From Acidimicrobiia bacterium (GTDB lineage Bacteria; Actinomycetota; Acidimicrobiia; Spongiisociales; ZC4RG35), in the NCBI GenBank assembly GCA_029865445.1, contig JAOUGY010000143.1, forward strand, positions 1 to 9,238: a stretch of 9,238 bases of DNA. The letters are read 5' to 3'. The number at the start of each line of letters is the position of its first letter. The stretch's first letter is position 1. A program made the position numbers and the translations under genes. Below, in pieces: positions 5,865 to 9,238 of the stretch. The notes below the pieces were generated by a model. That model ran no database searches, had not been told where the DNA came from, and saw only the letters and a list, made by a program, of their open reading frames with translations.

Positions 5865-6003
5865 ATCTCCCCCTCCCGGCTCCACCGGACCCCCTCCGGG
5901 GGGGGCGACGGAACCCCACGGCCACCCGGTTCCCGCAGGCGACGAAGGGGGAGATCCCGGTACTGAGTACTCAGTACCAAGTACCGGGACGAAGCTCGGG
6001 CCT
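5865..6003. repeat. Composite intergenic repeat, diverged copy 3
   Basis: It begins like the other copies (CTCCCGGCTCCACCGG) but then diverges. ATCTCCCCCT (5865-5874) pairs exactly with AGGGGGAGAT (5946-5955). A four-unit period-7 GTAC array (5959-5986) is framed by CCCGGTAC (5956-5963) and GTACCGGG (5981-5988), an exact 8-bp hairpin. It ends just past the rplI stop, so the last hairpin may also serve as the 3' end of the leftward ribosomal operon. Confidence 0.7.
5956..5988 (-). terminator. Hairpin at the 3' end of the rpsF operon
   Basis: CCCGGTAC/GTACCGGG forms an exact 8-bp stem, with the internal palindrome ACTGAGTACTCAGT, 17 bp beyond the rplI stop. No T-run follows. It belongs to the repeat island, so terminator use is a guess from position. 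Confidence 0.35.
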
Positions 6004-6004
6004 C

Positions 6005-6451
6005 TCAGGCCGGAATCACGTCGAGGGTCACCGGGAACTCGACGTCGGGATGCAGCTTCAACCACACCTCGTGCAGTCCGATCGCCTTGATGGGTGTGCG
6101 AACCTCCACGTGACGCCGCTCGACGTCGACGCCGGTGAAACGCTTGATGCCCTCGACGATGTCGGGGGCGGTGATCGAACCGTAGAGCCTGCCCTCGTCA
6201 CCGGCCTGGGCGGCAAGCACCACCCTGGTGCCGGCGAGCTGAGTGGCAACCTTCTCGGCGGCCTCGCGGGCCTCTCGATCTGCCGACTCCCGGGCCACCC
6301 TGAGAGCGCTGGCCTGCGCCAGGGCACCCTCGGTGGCCTTCATCGCACGTTTCTTCGGCAAGAGGAAGTTGCGGGCGTATCCGTCGGCCACGTCCACCAG
6401 ATCGCCCTTGTTCCCCAGGTCCACGACATCGTGGAGCAGGATCAGTCTCAT
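6005..6451 (-). CDS. rplI: Ribosomal protein bL9
   Basis: Large-subunit protein that binds 23S rRNA near the L1 stalk base and helps keep the reading frame. It is 148 aa, the usual length. The N-terminal RNA-binding domain has MRLILLHDVVDLGNKGD and the signature GYARNFLLPKKRAMKAT (24-40). A long charged connecting helix (~41-72) follows, then the C-terminal domain with DEGRLYGSIT (85-94) and LHPDVEFPVTLDVIPA at the end. Its ATG overlaps the rpsR stop (ATGA), and the ribosome binding site is weak, so translation is probably coupled to rpsR. It is the last gene of the leftward operon; the stop at 6005-6007 runs straight into the repeat island. Confidence 0.98.
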   Translation of the reverse strand: MRLILLHDVVDLGNKGDLVDVADGYARNFLLPKKRAMKATEGALAQASALRVARESADREAREAAEKVATQLAGTRVVLAAQAGDEGRLYGSITAPDIVEGIKRFTGVDVERRHVEVRTPIKAIGLHEVWLKLHPDVEFPVTLDVIPA

Positions 6452-6726
6452 CGGCCCGTCCCCAAGTACGGGAGCAGCGCCATCTCCCGGGCGCTCTTGA
6501 TGGCGACGGCGACTTCCCGCTGATGGCGGGGGCAGTTGCCGGTGACCCGGCGGGCCCGGATCTTCGCCCGATCCGACATGTACTTGCGAAGGATGGCGAC
6601 GTCCTTGTAGTCGATGTAGTCGACTCGCTCGGAGCAGAAGTGACAGACCCTCTTCTTCATCTTCCCGCGGGCTTGCTCGGGCCTGCGGCGGCGCTTCTTA
6701 CTCGTCGACTGTTGCATTCGAGCCAT
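6448..6726 (-). CDS. rpsR: Ribosomal protein bS18, zinc-binding form
   Basis: Small-subunit protein that pairs with bS6 on the 16S rRNA platform. It is 92 aa with a long basic N-terminal tail (KKRRRRPEQARGKMKKR). Conserved core: CHFCSERVDYIDYKDVAILRKY, then RITGNC-type VTGNCPRHQR (61-70). C28, C31, C65 and H68 make a plausible zinc site, so this is the C+ version; several actinobacteria also keep a zinc-free paralogue for zinc starvation, not seen here. The ATG at 6724-6726 has GAGGAG 9 nt upstream; the ATG at codon 4 is too far from it. It lies 20 bp downstream of ssb and overlaps rplI by 4 bp. Confidence 0.97.
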   Translation of the reverse strand: MARMQQSTSKKRRRRPEQARGKMKKRVCHFCSERVDYIDYKDVAILRKYMSDRAKIRARRVTGNCPRHQREVAVAIKSAREMALLPYLGTGR

Positions 6727-6746
6727 GTGTCAGGTCTCCTCAGATC

Positions 6747-7190
6747 TCAGAAAGGTGCTTCGTCTGGGCCGTAGTCGTTGCGGGCCACGGGTCCGGGCGG
6801 GGGTGCGGAGGATCCGCCGAAGTCGCCGCCGCCACTTCTGGCCGTCCGGGTGATCGTCGCGGTGGCCCAGCGGAGGCTCGGTCCCACCTCGTCGATCGCG
6901 ACCTCCACCACGGAGCGCTTCTCGCCCTCCGGGGTCTCCCACGACCGTTGCTCCAGGCGGCCGGTCACGATGACGCGGGTGCCCTTCTGAAGCGACTCGG
7001 CGACCGTCTCGGCCTGCTCGCGCCACACGGTCCCACCAAAGAAGCTGGTGTCTTCCTGCCATTCGCCCGACTGATCTCGCCACCGACGGTTCACCGCGAA
7101 CCGGAGGCGCGCCATCGGCACACCCGACGGTGTGAAACGGAGTTCGGGATCCTCGACCAGATTTCCGATCAAGGTCACGTTGTTGGACAT
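6747..7190 (-). CDS. ssb: Single-stranded DNA-binding protein
   Basis: Coats single-stranded DNA in replication, repair and recombination and recruits partners through its acidic tail. It is 147 aa from the ATG at 7188-7190, supported by GGAG (7197-7200) 6 nt upstream; the open frame continues 9 codons further (to a GTG at 7217), but those residues do not look like SSB. The OB fold spans ~1-110: MSNNVTLIGNLVEDPELRFT, GVPMARLRFAVNRRW, FFGGTVWREQAETVAESLQKG, RVIVTGRLEQRSWE. A short Gly/Pro-rich linker (SGGGDFGGSSAPPPGP) leads to the tip GPDEAPF, the usual Asp/Glu-x-Pro-Phe partner-binding end. The linker is shorter than in mycobacterial or Streptomyces SSB. It is the second gene of the operon, between rpsF and rpsR. 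Confidence 0.97.
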   Translation of the reverse strand: MSNNVTLIGNLVEDPELRFTPSGVPMARLRFAVNRRWRDQSGEWQEDTSFFGGTVWREQAETVAESLQKGTRVIVTGRLEQRSWETPEGEKRSVVEVAIDEVGPSLRWATATITRTARSGGGDFGGSSAPPPGPVARNDYGPDEAPF

Positions 7191-7249
7191 GGTGCTCTCC
7201 TTCCTCGCCCTACCCACCCCAAGATGCCAGACGGGTATGACAGTTGTCG

Positions 7250-7537
7250 TCAGGCTCCGGGTCGCACGACCTTGTGCCGGAGCACCTCGTCGGACAGAGA
7301 GAGCATCCGATCGAGACCGTCGACGGCCTCGGTCTCGGCCTCGAACGTCACCACGGTGTAGTAACCCTCGGACAGGTGATCGATCTCGTAGGCGAAGCGG
7401 CGCTTGCCCCAGATGTCGGTCGACGTCACCTTGCCGCCTGCGTTCTCGAGGTACTTCTCCACGTCGGTGACCCGATCGCGGACATCGCTCTCCTCGAGCG
7501 CAGGCCGATGAATCGTCATCAGCTCGTACGTTCGCAT
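7250..7537 (-). CDS. rpsF: Ribosomal protein bS6
   Basis: Small-subunit protein that binds the 16S rRNA platform as a dimer with bS18, and heads the operon. The 95-aa length fits from the ATG at 7535-7537, which has AGGAGG 4 nt upstream. The frame stays open back to 7741, but the extra 68 residues are Pro/Arg-rich leader translation and are not conserved-looking. Signature sequences: MRTYELMTIHRPALEE (1-16), GGKVTSTDIWGKRRFAYEID (34-53, the family core) and GYYTVVTFEAE (58-68). The C-terminus is short and lacks the glutamate tail seen in enterobacterial S6. The gap to ssb is 59 bp with no obvious separate promoter. Confidence 0.97.
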   Translation of the reverse strand: MRTYELMTIHRPALEESDVRDRVTDVEKYLENAGGKVTSTDIWGKRRFAYEIDHLSEGYYTVVTFEAETEAVDGLDRMLSLSDEVLRHKVVRPGA

Positions 7538-7554
7538 TGTTCCTCCTGTGGACA

Positions 7555-7628
7555 TCCGCCGCAGCGGAAGGCCCCGGTCGTGTACCGGAGCAGGGGTGGG
7601 TTGGGTCGCGCCGGGAGGCGCACCAACC
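7555..7628 (-). promoter_or_regulatory. Structured rpsF leader with three hairpins
   Basis: On the - strand three stems follow one another between the promoter candidate and the rpsF Shine-Dalgarno. The first is CCAACC(7623-7628)/GGTTGG(7599-7604), extended by GGCGC(7617-7621)/GCGCC(7608-7612). The second is an 8-bp stem with one wobble, 7571-7578 with 7584-7591, around a 5-nt loop. The third is TCCGC(7555-7559)/GCGGA(7564-7568). Known rpsF leaders bind the S6:S18 dimer for autoregulation; whether this one carries that motif is not settled here. Confidence 0.5.
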
Positions 7629-7639
7629 GGGATCACGGC

Positions 7640-7668
7640 AGTGTAGTGGTGTCCGTCCTCGATCGAAA
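7640..7668 (-). promoter_or_regulatory. Candidate promoter of the rpsF-ssb-rpsR-rplI operon
   Basis: On the - strand TTTCGA (7663-7668) and TACACT (7640-7645) are 17 bp apart. The predicted start would fall near 7633, just before the first leader hairpin, giving a ~95-nt leader. The -35 box is a poor match, so confidence is limited. It lies 10 bp or so past the end of the kinase gene, which is read in the same direction. Confidence 0.4.
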
Positions 7669-7677
7669 TCGGACGCG

Positions 7678-9238
7678 TCAGTCCTCGGTGGTGCGGGCCA
7701 CGTCGAGGGATCGATCGTAGGGCAGTTCGATGTAGAAACACGCTCCGGCGAGCCGGTCCGAGAGCCGGTAACCCGCCTCCCCCTCGTGGGCTCGGGCTAT
7801 CGAGCGGGCCACCGCCAGTCCGAGACCGCTACCCGGAACATTGGCGTTGAGCTCATGCTCACCGCGCTCGAACCGGCGCCAGATGACCTTCTCGTAGCGG
7901 GGCGTCACCCCGGCACCGTTGTCGTGTACCTCGATGATCCGACCCTTGTCGCTCCGCTTGGCGACGATGAGGATCTTCCCGTTTCCGTAGCGAAGGGCGT
8001 TCTCCAGCAGGGCTCGAAGCACCTGGACCATCCGCCGGTGATCACACACGATCTCGAGATACGGCTCCACCTCGGCGCGCACGGGGAGGGGACCGTCGAG
8101 CTCGAACACCAGCTTGATGGCGTCGGAGATCAGGGTCTTGCCCTTTATCCGCTCGAGCTTCAGCGGAGCGGCATCGAGTTCGGATCGGGCCAGCGACTCC
8201 ATGTCACCGACGATGTCGACCAGAGAGTTGGAGGCGAGGCGCATGATTTCGATCATCTCCTGACGCTCCTCGTCTGCGAGTTGCTCCCACGATGTGCTCA
8301 GGACCTCGGAGAAGCCGGCAACCGCGGTGAGTGGCGTTCGTAGGTCGTGCGAGATCGAGGCGAGCAACTGGTCGCGTTCGAGACCGACGAGCTGCCGGCT
8401 CTCACGCACCGAAGCCCACGACCGGATGACCAAACACACGATGACGATCAGCATCCCCCACGGGAGGATGCCCGCGGCGAGCCCATCGCCTTCCACCACT
8501 CGGGTGGCGAAAAGGGCGCCCAAACCGACAACCGGCACGTACGGGAGGATCAGCCGGCGTCGTCCCGGACGGGCCAGAATCAGGTTGCGGCGCGGTAAGG
8601 GACGGCGAAGCGTCCATCCGGCGAGACCGAGCCCGACGGCCGCCGCGGCCCACACCAGGGACGTCCGCAGCCCACCGGGGTCGAATCCGAGCATCGTCAC
8701 GATCGGCAGCAACCCGACCAGGAGTGTCGCCAACCGGGGATCGGAGACGTAGGGGCTCCTACGCAGGAGGGCCACCAACATGCAGCCCGCGAGCGTGGCG
8801 TGGAGGACAGGAATGGCAAACCCGGCTGCGAACACGTCGGGCTGCAACTCCCACAACACGGTGGCGGCGGCGACCATCCCCACGAGGACGTCCATCGCCA
8901 TGCGCACCGAGCCGATGCGGCTGGCACGAACACGAGGCAGGCGGACGAGCCCCAGCGCCATCAAGCCGTAGAAGGCCACGGAGAACGCATCGCCCACAAT
9001 CCCCTCGTCTGCGCCGACGAGGAGGCCAGCGGAAACGGCGGCCCGGACCGCAAGACCGAGCCCGCCCATCAGGATCGCCACGCCGATCGCCGACCACGGC
9101 TTCGTCTCATCGACGTGAAGGCCACCGGCGGCCCGCCAGACTCCAACTCCGATGACGATGAGCGCCGCCGCCAGCACCGGCTCGGCGGTCCCGGCTGGCA
9201 ATCCAACTCCGGTGACATCGGTGACGATCACGGCGATG
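7678..9238 (-). CDS. Multi-pass membrane sensor histidine kinase (start at or beyond the right edge)
   Basis: A membrane two-component sensor kinase. A GTG at 9229-9231 would give 517 aa, but the frame is still open at the window edge, so the true start may lie outside. Numbering from that GTG, residues ~15-270 hold about eight or nine hydrophobic helices (for example AEPVLAAALIVIGVGVW, VGMVAAATVLW, LLVGLLPIVTMLGF, GMLIVIVCLVI) with only short loops, so there is no large extracellular sensor domain. The HisKA domain has SISHDLRTPLTAVAGFSEVL with the phospho-acceptor H295. The HATPase domain shows LLENALRYG (N411), DNGAG (437-441), WRRFERG and GSGLGLAVA (467-475). All catalytic boxes are intact. 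No PAS or HAMP domain is apparent, and the signal is unknown. No response regulator is in the window; one could lie upstream. Confidence 0.93.
   Translation of the reverse strand, partial: IAVIVTDVTGVGLPAGTAEPVLAAALIVIGVGVWRAAGGLHVDETKPWSAIGVAILMGGLGLAVRAAVSAGLLVGADEGIVGDAFSVAFYGLMALGLVRLPRVRASRIGSVRMAMDVLVGMVAAATVLWELQPDVFAAGFAIPVLHATLAGCMLVALLRRSPYVSDPRLATLLVGLLPIVTMLGFDPGGLRTSLVWAAAAVGLGLAGWTLRRPLPRRNLILARPGRRRLILPYVPVVGLGALFATRVVEGDGLAAGILPWGMLIVIVCLVIRSWASVRESRQLVGLERDQLLASISHDLRTPLTAVAGFSEVLSTSWEQLADEERQEMIEIMRLASNSLVDIVGDMESLARSELDAAPLKLERIKGKTLISDAIKLVFELDGPLPVRAEVEPYLEIVCDHRRMVQVLRALLENALRYGNGKILIVAKRSDKGRIIEVHDNGAGVTPRYEKVIWRRFERGEHELNANVPGSGLGLAVARSIARAHEGEAGYRLSDRLAGACFYIELPYDRSLDVARTTED

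Noticed and set aside
5330..5980. A 216-aa reverse-strand open frame and smaller overlapping ones with Leu/Val/Ala/Cys-rich repeats
   Set aside because: They run through the tandem repeats and the antisense of dnaB; the repeated protein pattern is only the translated 7- and 8-bp units.
5514..6003. CRISPR array
   Set aside because: The repeats are short, contiguous or modular with no unique spacers of even length, and there are no cas genes.
1..9238. tRNA, rRNA, insertion sequence or phage genes
   Set aside because: I saw no cloverleaf, rRNA-like stretch, transposase or integrase motif on either strand by eye.

Overview
The window is GC-rich bacterial DNA. The best fit is a member of the Actinomycetota, possibly an uncultured Acidimicrobiia-like lineage. 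Reasons: strong GC bias at third codon positions, GTG starts, a Dcd closely resembling the mycobacterial bifunctional dCTP deaminase/dUTPase, and a WXG-type gene pair. The finer placement is inference; no rRNA is present to settle it.

Layout from left to right. (1) 2-601 (+) is the 3' end of a SulP-family anion transporter with its STAS domain, cut by the window edge. (2) 652-1218 (+) is dcd. (3) 1219-1400 is a structured gap between convergent genes, with a strong hairpin (1370-1397) that fits a terminator for the leftward genes. (4) 3925 down to 1401 (-) is a two-gene unit: a 91-aa WXG100/EspC-like protein, then a large WXG-domain protein of about 753 aa. The large gene is broken by four single-base frameshifts, alternating -1, +1, -1, +1. 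(5) 3926-4165 is a divergent intergenic region with an AT-rich promoter and palindrome for the leftward pair, and a hairpin plus T-run on the + strand just ahead of dnaB. (6) 4166-5512 (+) is intact, intein-free dnaB. (7) 5513-6004 holds no gene. It is a repeat island: a 7-bp tandem array abutting the dnaB stop, then two and a half copies of a composite hairpin cassette. (8) 7537 down to 6005 (-) is the classic rpsF-ssb-rpsR-rplI operon, with a structured leader and a candidate promoter. (9) 9238 down to 7678 (-) is a multi-pass membrane sensor histidine kinase that runs to the right edge.

Most of the window is core housekeeping: nucleotide supply (Dcd makes dUMP for dTMP synthesis), replication (DnaB, SSB) and ribosome assembly (bS6, bS18, bL9). 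In many bacteria dnaB follows rplI on the same strand; here it faces the operon from the other side, and the repeat island sits at the convergent junction. The accessory part is the WXG pair. No ESX/type VII secretion machinery is visible near it, and its large gene looks freshly degraded or mis-assembled. I did not find a clear new defence or mobile system. The most notable items are the alternating frameshifts, the composite repeats and the structured rpsF leader.
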